Below the pieces are notes generated by a model that was given only the letters and a program-made list of their open reading frames with translations, did no database searches and had not been told where the DNA came from. 64,000 nucleotides of DNA, taken from the NCBI GenBank assembly GCA_030704615.1, contig CM060731.1, positions 4,030,001 to 4,094,000 on the forward strand, read 5' to 3'. Within the stretch, counting starts at the first letter, position 1. Each line of letters starts with the position of its first letter. Positions 42,864 through 56,640 of the stretch are shown here, in pieces. The position numbers were made by a program, and so were the translations under genes. The stretch is from Takakia lepidozioides (lineage: Eukaryota; Streptophyta; Takakiopsida; Takakiales; Takakiaceae).

Positions 42864-45800
42864 CACTAGTACGCAAGCCTAACTCCCCAACTGGCGACAT
42901 CGCTATAGCTTTAGGAAAGGGAAACCTAAAGCTCAATTATCCTTTGATCAGCTAAACTCAAGTGCAATAGCTAAATTGATTTAGCTACCTATTTTTTCTC
43001 CTCTGCTACTTTATCTTTTTGAACTCTTGATTACGGGCAATGTCCATTTTGTTAGCCTTTATGGCTCCTTACAAGGTTATTTTTTCCTTGTGCTCAATTA
43101 AAACTCAACGTCAAACATTAAACATCACATAAAAATAATAAGTTGGCAAGGGTTGTGGATGACTGGAAATACTCAACACCTATTTTGGACCCCTCTCCTC
43201 TTAATTGATGTACATGTACAAATTTTCTTCAAATTTTTATTTTATTTTATTCATATTTAGTAAAGCATATCTCGAGTCCACCTTGCAATGAACTTTGAAT
43301 GGATGAAATTTGCTGAGCACTTCATCTGATATGGATGAAAACATCCTTAAGTGTATGATATTTAGGGTTGGATTTCGATTATACATATACACATATATCT
43401 ATCTTAATGCTTTGTTCTGTTGGTTTCATCCATTTAGTTAACGGTCGGCTAGGCCCAAAACGGGCTCGGCAACTACTCAATCCATCAACGGTCTTCAGAT
43501 TTGGATGGTTTCACAAGATTTTTAAGACATTGATGCCCTTGTCATGTGGGACCACTTAGCACATAGTTGATTGGATCAGGAGCTGCATGGGAGAAGCTAA
43601 TGTGGAGCCAACGAAGAGGAGGAAACCTTGCAAATGCTCCATCTCTGGGGAGCTCTTTTCCTCTGTGCAACATGAGAAAGTGAGTGGTCCAAGTGGAACC
43701 ATGCCTTGACTAATCACCTAATCTTGCAGATTTATCCAGATGGCCCCATTCAGCGGCTATGAATGCTTCATGTGGCAACATAGACTCTCAAATTTTGGGC
43801 TAAAAGGATTTCATCCCCTAATTCAGAAGTAATTAAAACTAGAAATTAACATCTATCATGTAGTGAAATTGCAAATCTTCACTTCCAACGGTGGAGATTT
43901 TTCAGATCTTGATCGATTGTCTTGCAAATTTGTGAGCAGACCGCTATCGCTCTAACTATCATTACTCCCCAAACTGGAGAATGGTTCAATGCACCAGCTT
44001 TGCTACCTAGGCTCCATTTGGGGGGCTTTCTTGCTCTTTCTTGCTGTGGGCCCGGATGGTCGTTACCAACTTTTCCTATCGAAGTTTGGCCGAGTGTCGA
44101 ATGCAAACCTTTAAGACACCGGAACCTTTAAGACTGCGCGGAGAGAGTACCTAAACTCTAAGGATATCCATCTACCTTCATCCCTCTTTGTGGCCATTCA
44201 TTTGTGGGGTCTTCATGGTTTATTTTACTTAGTTATTTCTTATAACCCCCCTTGTCTATTTGCCATGCTTAATATGATGGTGTTTTGGGGTGGTTGTTTT
44301 TGGACCTTTGATAGGAGTTTTTTGTTTTTGTTTCTAAGCTGTCATTTCAAGCCTACCTTTGTTACTTGAAGTGCCTGCGGCCAGCAGCCTCTATACTGAG
44401 GGAGGAAAGATCACACTTTTAGAGTGCAGGCTTGCAGGGTTTGAAAGGTAGAGGATGACCTTTCCAACCAACACCTAGCATATCCTGATGTAGCATGGGG
44501 CGGTCATGTCTTTCCTGGACATATTTTCTGGATTTTATAGGTATTTTTCATGTCAGGGGTATCCTTTTTCAAAAAAGTCTGCAAAAAGCACTGGGCATTT
44601 AAGGGTTAAAGGCAGGTAGGTGTTGAGGCACCAATTTCTCGGCGCACATACTTGGGCTTAGTATCTGTGCAGCTAGGCAACAACTTGCCAAAAGGATTTG
44701 GTGCTTGCCTCAGCGCCACTAGAGCTGGACTGTTAAAGACTGTAAATGCAGTCTTTTGTAATCTTCAAATGTTTCTGGTCTCCAGTGATACAAGCCCATC
44801 TAATTAACAAACGACTCCTTTACAACTGAAATTATAACACAATTCTGAGTGTCCTGCTCGAAATCTCAAAGCTACACATGCCATCCCTGAGCAGCGGATA
44901 ATAGTGCTCATGGCCACAGTAATATTGTTGACTTCACTTCAAACAGAAAGTCTTGTATTATGATCAGGTACTCAAATACCATCAGCTCCATGGCGGAAGG
45001 ATGCCTGGTTGGTAACAAAAAGACATTCTCCCGAAAACAATTTAACCTTAGAAAACCACTAATGTATAAGCCCTGTATACTAGCGACCTAGAGAGAGTCC
45101 ACTTCCATTGCCACCAACCTGGGTTTATGGCTATGGTCATTCCTGATGACAAACACAACATTGAGAATACCAAATCTCCACGTGTACTACATAACCAACA
45201 TAAAAGAACCTCCGGCCCACTGCTCATCTATGTGTAGTGGACTCCTAGAGACTTGGAAAGTTGTCTACGTGGGCTCACCCCTGCAGAGCAAACGGTGTAA
45301 CAACACAAAAAAAATAAGAGAAGCAACAGAGCTGAGTCCAAGCTGAGCCCAAGCTGAGCTAGTTGAGAGAAGGCCCAAATGTAACGTAGAAAATGGACTG
45401 CCTTATTTCAAGACAACAATGGAAGGTTGTTGGAGGTCACAAGGCACATCCAGCTTCTGCTTTGCACTTGCAGTCAACAGCCAGGTGGGCATCAAAGCAA
45501 AGGATAGAACCTGAATGCTTGGCCAATATAAGGATGACAGTTTTCACAAAAATCCTCCAGACATGCAAACACTCTGTAGGAATAAACAACCTTACCGAAT
45601 CTCCTACTGAAAAGAGTTCTGGTTGCCACCTCAAATATGTTGTAGAGAGAAACGGTCACGTTTGCTGGTGCAAAGACCCCTCTGATATGTAAACAAAGAG
45701 CTTGAAGAGATCCTCTGATGCGTGTCACTCCATGCCAAGCGCTGTCATCATCAGCTGGGCCGCATAACGTAGCACGGTCCCATCATCAGTCATCATCCAA

Positions 45801-46371
45801 GAAAATCACTCCTAGCTTGTGAGTTTCACCTCAATTCTCTTCTTAAAAAGTGGTCAACATTAAGGCTAGCTCGACGGTACAAACTCCAAAAAGTCTGACT
45901 TGGTTTGAGCACCTCAACGTGCTCTCTGTAGTACCCAGCAGACTACATCGTAAATGTACACCCAAACCACACAGTTTCAGGATGCTAAAGCACCAATTGA
46001 AGTTCTGTAGGTTGCTCACCAGATATTACAGCTGATTCTTAGAGATAGACACATTCCTCTTCCTTTTTGGGTCCCAGATGGCAAGGCTCCTGTTCAAGCG
46101 AGCAACAACGGTCACTGCTGATCTGTACACTATAACTTCTGCCAATACACCTTGTCCGAATAAATTCTTGGTCATTTTGATGACTCCTTGGATCCAACTG
46201 TTTGCAGCTGAAAACCTCAAAGAACTGTCTGCCATGTCTGTCTCTAACTAATTCTTTCCACCAAAACCCTGTCCAAGACGTCATTGAACTGAATGCCAGC
46301 TCACATTCATCAGTGACAAGGATTGACCTTCAAAATTTCGGACGATGTGCCAAATGAAGCTGGTAGTGGTT
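42864..46371. other. Intergenic; 3' side of PRP3; no gene recognised
   Basis: AT-rich with scattered short open frames and no family signature. GGCTCCATTTGGGGGGCTTT at about 44,009 resembles a PIF/Harbinger or hAT terminus, but no partner was found. The last part probably holds the PRP3 3' untranslated region. Confidence 0.4.
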
Positions 46372-49300
46372 TCACTCAACCAGAAAGTTAACCGCAAGAT
46401 CCCAGTAGTGTACAACGCCAGCATCTGAAAGGTACTTCCTTGCAGCAGCTGCTGAACGGAACTGTTGAATAAGGAATTTGTCAAAATTAGGTCGGGCCAC
46501 ACTTCCCTGCCAAACAAGTTCACATTTATTCACACATCGAGGCTTGACTTCCATGCCTTCCTCAGTCTCTTCCTTCACAGCTGTTGCCCAGTTAATCCGC
46601 TGAGTCATTAACTTGTTGTAGCGCTTGATGGATTTGGCTCCGCCTTCAACAATAACCACAGACATGGCATCGGACATGACCACACAGCCAGTAAGTCGGT
46701 TTTGTCGTGCATTCATATCCACTTTGAAACGTGTCTGCTTGTGCGACATATCCAAGACACGGTAAACACAGACGATTGAGTCAATTGTTGTGGTATCATC
46801 AAACAATTTCTTCTCCTTCTTTTCCTTGCGTTCAGCAGGTGTGAGCTTGCGGGCAAGGTTTCGATCAGTGTGAGCTTGTTCTCGCTCAGCAGCTGCACTT
46901 CGAATCTCTTTCTCAAGCCGCGTGGGGTCCTGAGTGGCCTCGGCCCCTAAGACCTTCATCAAATTGCTCATTTTAACCTTGGGTTTGGGGGGTTCCAATA
47001 GGCCTTGGCGTATCATCTCCTGCCTGTCCTTCTCCTTTGCTAGCCGACGCTGTGTGCGCAGTTTCTTTTGTTCCTTCTTTGTAAGCTTCAATGGCTGTGG
47101 GGGTGGAGGAGCCGGTTCGGCAGGAGGGTCTATTGGCACTGGGTGCTCCACAAAAAAGGTGATCCTCTCTACCTTCACTTTCCCGTCGGCAATGTCCTCA
47201 TAACTCTTAGAGGGTAGGAACCCCGCATCCCTACATACAGTACAGACGGTGTTTTACACATGGAAAAAGATATCAAGCTCATTGTCAATATTCAGCATGA
47301 CGAAATCAGCCCGAGACCTTCTCGAATCCAATCTTTGGAGAATTATGCAGTGCCGGCCTGGGCAGACTAAAAGCTAGACAAGCTTACAAATCATAACATT
47401 AATTTAAAACCAAACTCTAGTGACGAAGGTATAGTTAGAGAGCATATACATACCACCATTCAAGGTCAGGAATAGGATCCTTCAGTTTCTCCTCGATGAC
47501 AGGAACTCTGTCTGAGACTTCGATCAAATTAGGATTGATATCTGACTCTGCCTTTGCCTTAGAGAGTGCTGCTTGCTTAGCCTTCATTTCCTTGGCTTTG
47601 GCCTCCCCATATTGACTCTGCACATATATTACTTTCGACCATCAGGGACATATCAGCAAGTAAAGCTAATCGGGTAATTTCATCAAAAGATAATGATGTG
47701 GCTGGACTGTGGCATATAGGAACTTTAGCAACAATGAGACGACAAGGAGGAAGAGAATTTTTCGAACATCTGAAAAGAGCTCCAAGAGGGTACAGGGTAG
47801 GGGGAGAGGAGGGAGATATTAGGGGTGAGGAAACTTTACTAGGATTAGATAACACATTATCTTCAACAACAGAGTTGCTAGATGACAGAAGGTCCCAACA
47901 AAATCCACTTCCAGAAGGTATGACTGAGGACTCATACCCGTAACTTCTGTATCTCAGCGTCCTTGGTCCACTTTCCCTCCTCAACAAACTGGAAATTTGA
48001 CCTCTTTGGCCGTACCAGCTTCTTTTTGTCAATGCCCACACGCGGATCAAAGAAGGGGTTACCAACTGGATCTTCATCTAACTCTGGCCGCAATATTTGA
48101 AACGCCTCCTTCTTCTGCTTGTTTATGTTCACCTGCACCAAGCCAGTCAAGGCCAACAATTGTCACATCCAACTCAATTGCCAAAATGGAGGTAAATAGG
48201 CCAAGCAGAAGTAATTCTAATAGGATAGGCAGCTAGGAGGACCCAAGATACCTGAAGATGCATTGTTGACATTGTCCCACAGCTATACATATATATATAT
48301 TTCACTGCAAGAAGTTGAGAAACTCCATATCCATGACAGAAACAATAGCAAGCCACCAGCCTCAAATGCATTTTTCTCACTCCTAAGAGGATATGTAGCA
48401 CAAAATCTCCTGTTTACCTTCAAAGTGCTGAGGTTTGTGATCTTGGGCCGATCTACAATGTTGCCATGTTCATCAATCTCTCTTCCCTGAGCATCGAGAC
48501 GCAGTACTGGGGCCTTCACAGTCTTTGGTTGTCCTGAGAGCCCGCCCATATCATCGGGACCTGGAGTGGGTATCATGTTGGGCAAAAACTGCATACCTCC
48601 TAAACCTCCTGGAAGCTGATGAAACCCATACTGAACTGCTATCTCATGGGCACGTTTAACAGCTTCATAATTAGATATTGCCCCAGGGTGAATGAGACCA
48701 GGCAATCCAGGTATCATTCCTGGGATATTGAAAAAGGTCCCACTCGCAATCATACTTGGAGGAATTGCTCCTGGCAATGGCAAGACTGGCTGGGTGAGTT
48801 GGGTCGGCATTGGCAATGCTGCTTGAGGCAGCGTAGGGGCAGGGGAAGCTGAAGATGAGGGGGGGGCAGTAGTGGTCGTGGTTGGTGTCTTGTTCAACTG
48901 CAAGAAATCACAAGTTAGATACTTACTCTGACTAAAAGAGTCGACCTCATAATCTCCTAGCAGCAGGATATTGTAAAAAACTATGGGGGATATTTACCAG
49001 CAGACGCCAACTTTGCAGAGTCTGAAACTTCATAAAATCAAAAGATCGATAAATAGTGATTGTGCTTTTGATTTATTCCTCTAGAAGATTGCGGAGAAAT
49101 TGAGGTAAATTTACTTTTCTTGAAGTTTTGCGACTTGTCAGGTCTTGTTTAAGAACCATTTTGAAGCTTCATTTGCACTTGTAGGTACATAACTGTATAT
49201 ATCCTGTGTGGCATCACTAACTGCAGGTGGGACATATCTGTTGTTCACACTTGGTCAAGGCTATCCCATGTGGAACAGTTAATTGCCACAAAGGATAGCT

Positions 49301-51434
49301 GAATTTAGGGAGAGCTGTGGCAGGTAGCACCGTAGTGTAAATATACAACTATCTTAACCTGAATGCCAATAGGTTAAGCAAATAATTTAACCATGTGCAG
49401 CTTGCCATGTGGCAATCTGTCACAGATGTAAGGGAAATAGCTATCTGCTAGTGCAAATGGAGCTTTAGATGAATGTATCACCTGAGGCAGCCTCTTCAAT
49501 TTCTCGTCAAGCCCTTTCCGCATTTCCAGAACTCGTCTTGCTTTTGCCAAAGCATCAAGGCTCATATTTGGGGCTTTCCCTGGCTGTTGTATAGCTGCCT
49601 CTTCAGTTGAAGTTGAAGCCTTCTGAGAAACTCCATCGTGTGAAGAAGAGTTTTGAAGGCGGGAAATATCCACACTGTCACCTGTGGCACTTGCCAATAC
49701 CAATGTGGGGACAGCTGGTGCACCTCCAGCTGAGAACAAAAGTGAGCCAGGAACCATCACTGCTGGAGATGGGCCTGAAGCACTGGTAGATCCACCCTGA
49801 CATTAATGCAATGAAACAAAGAAAGCTCAGGCCAAGTAGAGGCAGATAATGAAGCAATTCAAGTCAAGCGAAGTGCCACAAAAAGCCTTTCTGCTAGGTC
49901 ACTCCCTCCTTGCCCCCTCTTCACTCTGGCAATACCGACCAGAGAGAAAACCTGAGGAATCGAACTCTTGCGAAACCACAGTGCATAGTCTAAAAGTAAA
50001 CAAGCACACTGGCCCTCATGATACAAATTAAGGGACATGAAAAACAGAAATTAAGTGCAAACACAACCAGTTCACCACCCTAGTAACAAAATTTACTGGG
50101 GTTCAAGACCTCAAGATAGGGAAATCGGAGAAAATACGCACCATTGCAGACAAAGACACTCCATTCTCATTCAAAGGCACACCATTCCCATCCTCTCTAC
50201 CAGCTGAACTTCCATTGGTAGCCCGCTGTTGATCAGTTTCCCTTGTCTTAGCAGCAACAGCCACAGAAAACCCTTTTGCATTCTCACCCTTCTCTTCCTT
50301 AGGACTGTCCTGCTTGACAATCTCCAACTCATCTTCAGGGCCAGACACTTTCCGTTTGACCCCACTGCGGGACTCCCTCTCATACCCCACATTGTTGCTC
50401 TCCCTCTCTCTTCCAACGTTTTTATATCCAGAGACCTCACTAGATTTATCGTCCTTCTTCATAACCTCTTTGTCAGTCTTGCTTTTCTGGTCCTTACTCT
50501 TTTCCTCCCTACCCGAGTCTTTCGATCGCTGGCCATCCCTCCTAGCTTCCTCATTGTCCCTCACTCTACCTCTGCGGCCATCCCTTCCGTTTTCCTCCTC
50601 CGCATGCAGATGCTTCTGTTCTTTCAGGGTGCCTCTGTCCCTGTCTTTATGGCTGTCTTCATGACGGCTCCTAGCCTTTCGGTCTTCCAACCCATCTGTC
50701 TTTCGGTCATCAACACCCTCCTCCATCCCCATTCGCTTTGACGGTTTCCATTCTGACTGGACCCTATCAAAATCACGGTCTTCCACTCCCCTCACAGATG
50801 ATCTCTCCTTTCCCACATGTCCACCATGGTGACTGTGTCTTTCCCTCTCGTAAACACCGTCAGCTAATCTTTCCTTAGCACTTTCCCGATCTTTATGATG
50901 AGAATCCTTGGTGCTCCGCTGATGTTTTTTCTTCTCACTTCTGTCTCTCTTGGCTGCAGTCTCATCGAGAATCTCATCCTCGTGATAATGCCGCTCCTTC
51001 TGCCCCTCACTGCAACCAAACAAAGAGGAGAGAGTGCCAATAAGTTCGGCCAAACACGAACAAAAAGAGGCAATTGCTCAAAAACCACCTCAAGTTATAA
51101 CCTAAACATCTTCATATTTCGATGGAATACTCTATGCAATGTCAGTGGAGTCTCCCTTTCCAGACTAAGGTGAGGGGACTAGGGGAACAAGCCATGGGAA
51201 AAATGGAGGGCACGAAACGTCTCATGATAATCTTCAGTTTCGTGTCTCCCTGCTTTTAGGGTTAACAAACCCCTCGTGGTTTGGACAAGGGAGTGCAACA
51301 GAAAAAAACGGAAACATGCATAATGAGCGAAAGAAACCATACCTTGCACGCAACTTCTTCAAATCAGGTACCGACACTTCGGATTCTGCACGCTGTCTCT
51401 TCCGCTTCACTGTTGCGTCCATCACATGCGACAT
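46372..51434 (-). CDS. PRP3: U4/U6 small nuclear ribonucleoprotein PRP3 (RDM16-like)
   Basis: Seven exons: 51434-51343, 51009-50142, 49796-49482, 48897-48418, 48132-47938, 47617-47454 and 47230-46372. All are GT-AG and in phase, giving 990 residues. The N-terminus is very rich in Arg/Glu/Lys/Asp (RERE-type, about residues 31-320). A Pro/Met-rich segment follows (LPGAIPPSMI, MIPGLPGLIHPGA). Then come the PRP3 core (RLDAQGREIDEHGN, KRSNFQFVEEGKWTKDAEIQ, PNLIEVSDRVP, PIPDLEWW) and the C-terminal DUF1115-type domain (FFVEHPVPIDPP, MSDAMSVVIVEGG, KSIKRYNKLM, RKYLSDAGVVHYWDLAVNF). PRP3 is part of the U4/U6.U5 tri-snRNP needed for splicing; the Arabidopsis orthologue RDM16 also affects RNA-directed DNA methylation. 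The start MSHVMDATVKRKR is the first ATG followed by conserved basic sequence. Confidence 0.95.
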
Positions 51435-53506
51435 GGTAGATCCAGCGCAAGAGAGATACAATAAATCCTTGTAACACAAACTCCGATGTTGCGAGGCACG
51501 CTAACAAGAAAGAACGATCCAAATCAGAGTGAGGACCGGCCCCGCGGCAGCACAGGCGGTGGGAGAGACACACACACACACCTAGAGGAAGGGGATGGAG
51601 GAGAGAGAACACGGATAGAACACGGATGAGAAAACTCAGATAGATGAACAACGTTATGCCATCCACTATTCCAGTGTATCCAGATGAATGTTGGGTGGAT
51701 GTGCTAAACATGGATGTATTGTACCGCACGTGTGCTGCGTTTTTCTGCGCTTTCATGGGCAGTGCTCGGAGGGAGACGATGGCGGAGGTCCTGTTTTCGC
51801 CTTGCGCTGGACGGGGGCCAGGGTTAACGTCATGCAGCATATTAACGGGGCAGACTGCTGTGGAGCTGATATGCAGATTAGCACTTCCAGACCCGAGACC
51901 CTTGAAAACGATGGCTATGACTCCAGGGCAGTCGAAGCCAGGTATATACAGAGAGTCAACTTTTTTGGGTCTGCAAAGTACGACACCCAGGTTTTCTTTG
52001 TGCTTGATTTACTCATAAATTCCACACACTTGGGTCGAAGTAATTCATGCAAGGTTTCTAGAGGAATGTGATTGTAATCGACACTGTCTTCCATCGAGAT
52101 GTGACACACATTGCTGTGGTTCCCCCCTGAAATACAATTGGAAGTCATACCGAGGGCTGGGTAATACATGGGATAACTTCTGTGTAATACTATGAAATAA
52201 CAAGTTTATATGCTTGGATTTTTTTGATTTGTCACGTGAGCCGGATGAAGAAAAAGTTTCACATACGGTTCCATGGGGGGATAGACATTCTCAGTGACTG
52301 TTCCCTTCCAATTCTTGAGGACGTAGTGCCTGCAGGATATTACTCCAGTCAGAGCCAATTGTGTGGACTTTAAACCAGCAGGTTATGGCTCAGCCCGGAA
52401 ACCAGTGGTATACATAATCCCATTACAGGCAATTGATTTGGTACACATGTCATGCTAGACAATTCAATGTCTATCTCAGCACTACTGCAGTACCCCCAAT
52501 TGAGACAGCTGTCACACTTGTCGCTGTGATGATTATGCCGCTGCCAGTCACATTTTGCTTGAGAAAGTGTCTCTACTTAGGGAGATAGAAAAGAGGATAG
52601 TCTAATGCCACACGAACACTAGCATTTCTTAATACAATCATTTGGGGCTGCTTAAGGTCTACGTTGAACTGGTGTTTGCATTCAGGCCAAGCAGTAAGCT
52701 CAGATTGGCTGTGGCAGGAGTCCATGTCAGATGCTTCACAAGGGTGGGACAACAGATTTTATAAGGTGAGGCTATCTCTATTGTTACCCTCATCACTTGT
52801 TGTTCGGAGAGTCAAAATGACGTTGATGTTTTCTCAGTGACCTTGGTATGATGATGTTCATTGGTGTACTGGGCCATGGTTTTTGTGCTTTGATGATGAG
52901 TGAGAAATCAGTCAATTGGCAACCAATGTTAGCATTGAAACTAGTTTAACTTAAAAGATGGGGTGTGTAGGTTGATTTGATGCTTGTGGAGTGTCGGTGG
53001 CTGTATCCTGGTCTGCACAAAGGCTGTGGTTGAACCTATAGCTTCTCAGCTGCACAATCATGTTTCTTTCAGAGAAATCCAACATCACCAGGCTTCAGAC
53101 ATAAGCGAACAAAGGAGGTCCTTTGCCTTGAGAGTAGTTCGAACCCTCCTTGGGTAACATCAGAGGTAGCTGCCAGGATGCAAGCTCGAGAACAGTTTGC
53201 TGATGGTTGTAATGGTGACGTGCACCATGGAGCTGTACGCCAACCTCGGGTATTGGTTTGATGACCATTCAAGGGTTCCCACACAAACATATAGAAGTGG
53301 TACAGTTCTTTCTCAACTGCAGTAAAGTGTAACACTGTCAAAATTTGGCAAGATGCCCGTCTTTGTGGAGAGAGCTTTCTTTGAAGTATCTAGGTGCTTT
53401 GGGTCAATTATAAACGAAGGTTTGTAACAAACTTCTGAGTCATGCAGGATGGCAGGGTGCACAGTTGGTCGTTGGACATCAGATCAGCGGCAGGGTTTGC
53501 ACCTCC
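51435..53506. other. Divergent upstream region of PRP3 and PPR gene 2
   Basis: It contains the PRP3 promoter (minus) and the long leader of PPR gene 2 (plus). From about 52,290 onward it has patches similar to the first 1.2 kb of the window (TGACTGTTCCCT, GTGGGACA...GGTGAGGC, the CAGCTGCACA block). No separate gene is seen. Confidence 0.5.
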
Positions 53507-55684
53507 ATGCTTACCACTGCATTAGAAGGGGCACCAACAGTGCAAGTCAACAAGCAGTCTACTGTTACTTGTGCGGATGTGAGGACACTATGTAAGGCAG
53601 GCCGACTGAAAGAGGCTCTGCACTTGTTGAACCAACCAGGTATTCAGGCAGACTCCATAACTTATGTCACTCTCTTGCAAGAGTGCATTAAGATGAAAGA
53701 CCTAACAGATGGAAAGCAGGTGCATGCCCTCATTTTGCAGAGTGGATTCAAGCCAACCATCTTTCTGCTCAACACCCTTGTCAACATGTATGCCAAGTGT
53801 GGGAATGTGGGAGATGCACGCCAAGTGTTTGACAATATGCCTGAACGAGATATGTTCACGTGGGCTACAATGATAGGAGGGTATGCCAAGCCAGGGCATG
53901 CTGACGAGGCTTTCAATATTTATGAGCAAATGAAAGGGGAAGGGTTCATGCCTGATAGGGTCACTTTCACCTGCATTCTCAATGCCTGTGCAAGCCTAGG
54001 AGCCCTGGAAAAGGGTAAGGAGGTCCATGCTGAGGTCATCAAAGCCAAAATTGCGCCAGATATCATTCTGGAAACTGCCCTTGCTAACATGTATGCAAAA
54101 TGTGGGAGCATGAGTGATGCACAACAAGTGTTTGACAATATGGGCGAACGAAATGTGATATCATGGAATGCAATAATTACAGGATATTCTCAGCATGGAT
54201 GTGTTAAGGAGGCATTCCGCATCTACAAGCAAATGCAACAGGAAGGAATGTTGCCAAACAGGGTCACATTTATTTGCATTCTCAATTTGTGTGCCAGACT
54301 AGGAGTCCTGGAGAAGGGGAAAGAAGTCCATGCTGACATCGTCAAAGCTCAAATTGTGTCAAACTTCACTTTGGAGACTGCCCTTCTTGACATGTACATC
54401 AAATGTGGGAGCATAAAGCATGCTCACCAAGTGTTCAAAAATTTGGTTGAACGGGATGTGGTCTCATGGAGTGCGATGATTGCCGCATATGCTCAGCATG
54501 GGTGTGGGAGGGATGCACTCGATATGTATGAGCAGATGCAACGGGAAGGGGTGATCCCAAATAGGGTAACATTTATTTCTGTTCTTAATGTGTGTGCCAG
54601 CTTAGGAGCCCTGGAAAAGGGCAAGGAGGTCCTTGCTGACATCCTCAAAAGTGGAATTGTGCCAGATATTGTTCTGGAGAACACAATTGTGGACATGTAT
54701 GCCAAATGTGGGAGCATGCAGGATGCACTTCAAGTGTTCCACAATATGGCTACACGAGATGTGTTCTCATGGAGTGCAATGATTGCAGCATGCGCTCAGC
54801 ATGGCTGTGGTAGAGAGGCCCTGCAGCTATTTCACCAAATGCAACAAGAAGGCTTGAAGCCCAACTGTATCACCTTTGTATCTCTTCTTTATGCATGTGG
54901 CCATGTGGGTCTAGTGGATGAAGGCTGTTACTACTTTGGTGTTATGAGCCGACATCATGGCCTCACCCCCACAGTGGAACATTATGGCTGCATGGTGGAC
55001 ATTCTTGGCCGTGCAGGGCGATTGGATGAGGCAGAGGACTTCATTAACAAGATGCCAATCCAACCGGATGCTGGAGTGTGGAGAGCTTTGCTTGGCGCCT
55101 GCAGAATTCATGGCAATGTCGAGGTAGCAGAACGTACAGCAAATTGCCTTCTCAAGAGTGATCCACTCCATTCTTCAGCTTATGTGCTGCTATCAAATAT
55201 TTATGCTGCTGCTGGCAGGTGGGATGATAGAGCAAAGGTGAGGAAAATGATAGAGGACAGAGGTGTTAAAAAGGAGCCAGGACGTAGCTGCATTGAGGTG
55301 GGCAAGCTGCTGCATACGTTTGTCGTGGAAGACAAATTGCATCCACAAATTGAGGAAATACATGCTGAACTGGAAAGATTGTCCGTGTTGATGAAGGAGG
55401 CAGGATATGTGCCTGACACCCGCTTTGTGTTGCATGATGTTGACGAGGAGCAAAAAGAAGGTTCACTTTGCCATCACAGTGAGAAGCTGGCCATCGCTTT
55501 TGGGCTCATTAGCACGCCTCCTGGGACACCTGTCCGGGTCATAAAGAACCTTCGGGTGTGTGGTGACTGCCATACGGCCACCAAGTTCATATCAAAGATT
55601 GTTGGACGAGCAATTGTTGTACGGGATGCCAACCGTTTTCACTCTTTCCAAGATGGGGTCTGTTCTTGTGGGGATTACTGGTAA
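53507..55684 (+). CDS. PPR protein, PLS class with E/E+/DYW domains (gene 2)
   Basis: An intronless 725-residue protein. The open frame extends upstream to 53,465 without an ATG, so the first Met (MLTTALEGAPTVQVN) at 53,507 is used. About thirteen PPR motifs in P-L-S triplets (for example [49 protein letters not shown]-like units) are followed by E/E+ with an intact PG box (KKEPGRSCIEV). A full DYW domain follows with [22 protein letters not shown] and a terminal CGDYW. It should act in mitochondria or plastids as a site-specific C-to-U RNA editing factor. P motifs 2 to 4 carry N/N, S/N and S/N at positions 5 and 35, suggesting C/U, A, A under the published code. It is one triplet longer than gene 1 and clearly paralogous to it. 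Confidence 0.95.
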   Translation: MLTTALEGAPTVQVNKQSTVTCADVRTLCKAGRLKEALHLLNQPGIQADSITYVTLLQECIKMKDLTDGKQVHALILQSGFKPTIFLLNTLVNMYAKCGNVGDARQVFDNMPERDMFTWATMIGGYAKPGHADEAFNIYEQMKGEGFMPDRVTFTCILNACASLGALEKGKEVHAEVIKAKIAPDIILETALANMYAKCGSMSDAQQVFDNMGERNVISWNAIITGYSQHGCVKEAFRIYKQMQQEGMLPNRVTFICILNLCARLGVLEKGKEVHADIVKAQIVSNFTLETALLDMYIKCGSIKHAHQVFKNLVERDVVSWSAMIAAYAQHGCGRDALDMYEQMQREGVIPNRVTFISVLNVCASLGALEKGKEVLADILKSGIVPDIVLENTIVDMYAKCGSMQDALQVFHNMATRDVFSWSAMIAACAQHGCGREALQLFHQMQQEGLKPNCITFVSLLYACGHVGLVDEGCYYFGVMSRHHGLTPTVEHYGCMVDILGRAGRLDEAEDFINKMPIQPDAGVWRALLGACRIHGNVEVAERTANCLLKSDPLHSSAYVLLSNIYAAAGRWDDRAKVRKMIEDRGVKKEPGRSCIEVGKLLHTFVVEDKLHPQIEEIHAELERLSVLMKEAGYVPDTRFVLHDVDEEQKEGSLCHHSEKLAIAFGLISTPPGTPVRVIKNLRVCGDCHTATKFISKIVGRAIVVRDANRFHSFQDGVCSCGDYW

Positions 55685-56640
55685 ACACATAACATGCATC
55701 AAAGAGATGCAGCCTCCCAAACCTGAGGGGAGGAAGGCTGTCATTTTTGCAAAAAAATTTGTGAGCAAAGAGTAAAGATGAACCAAGAAATTTGTGTTGT
55801 TGATTTCAACAGTCACACAAGGTGATGATTCACAAATTATCTCTGAACAGGACGCAGAAATATCTTCATAGTATACCTATTTTCTGGATATATTTCAGGG
55901 GACAAGAGGCTGAGGAAATCTCCTCAAGGTAGAAAGTTTGGCAGTGTGATCACCAATCACTGACGAAAGCTTGGGTATTTAGGCTGTGAAGAGGGCTTTC
56001 TCAAGAGTGACTTGGAGACATCAGTCTCTCTACAAATGTCGTCACTGCAGCTTCCACTGAAACCTTTCCTTTACTCTACTGTGCAAGAGGGGCTTAACCA
56101 TTGAGTTCAGTTTTACAGAAGATTATATGTGGCGCCCTTTTCAATTAAATGAGCAGGGCCGGGCGGGTAGGGGGGGCACTGGCGGAGCCGGGAGAAACGG
56201 CGGGTCATGCGAGAAGGGACGGCCGCTGCAAGTTCGGGGAATGTTCTTGACGCCGTGCGACGTGCCGGCCCGCGAACGTGTTGGATGGATGACTCTCCGT
56301 CCGTTCGGCAATGCGTTAGTAACTTGAACGCTTTTCATCTTGTCTATGCAACGACTGTAAACCCTGCGGGGTTTATAGCCCTGCAAAACCTCGGGAGAGG
56401 AGCTCTACCGCCATGGCGCACAGAAGTGAATGATATAAAGTATGTATTGTCTCTCCGTCTGGCAGGGATGCACGAGGATGGAGAGCACGCGGATTACGAC
56501 GGACGAGTGCTCGAAGGGGGATGACGTACAGAGGGTAGGGGGGAAGCAAAATGTAGCTGAAATGGGGTGCACTACGAGTTGCCTGGGGGATGCAAATGAG
56601 GAAGCCATGCCGTGAGATGTATCATTGAGTCCCAAGGAAC
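55685..56640. other. Intergenic/5' leader of the BEACH gene
   Basis: The 3' flank of PPR gene 2 gives way at about 56,150 to a GC-rich block (GGGCGGGTAGGGGGGGCACT) that probably contains the promoter or leader of the BEACH gene. No conserved open frame is seen. Confidence 0.45.

Noticed and set aside
50229-50741. Plus-strand open frames of 170 and 116 codons rich in Leu/Ser/Phe.
   Set aside because: They are the reverse reading of the Arg/Glu/Lys-rich exon of PRP3 and look like shadow frames.
46372-51434. A functional link between the PRP3/RDM16-like gene and the methyltransferase element.
   Set aside because: RDM16 affects DNA methylation in Arabidopsis, but PRP3 is a general splicing factor and the element is mobile, so adjacency is most simply chance.
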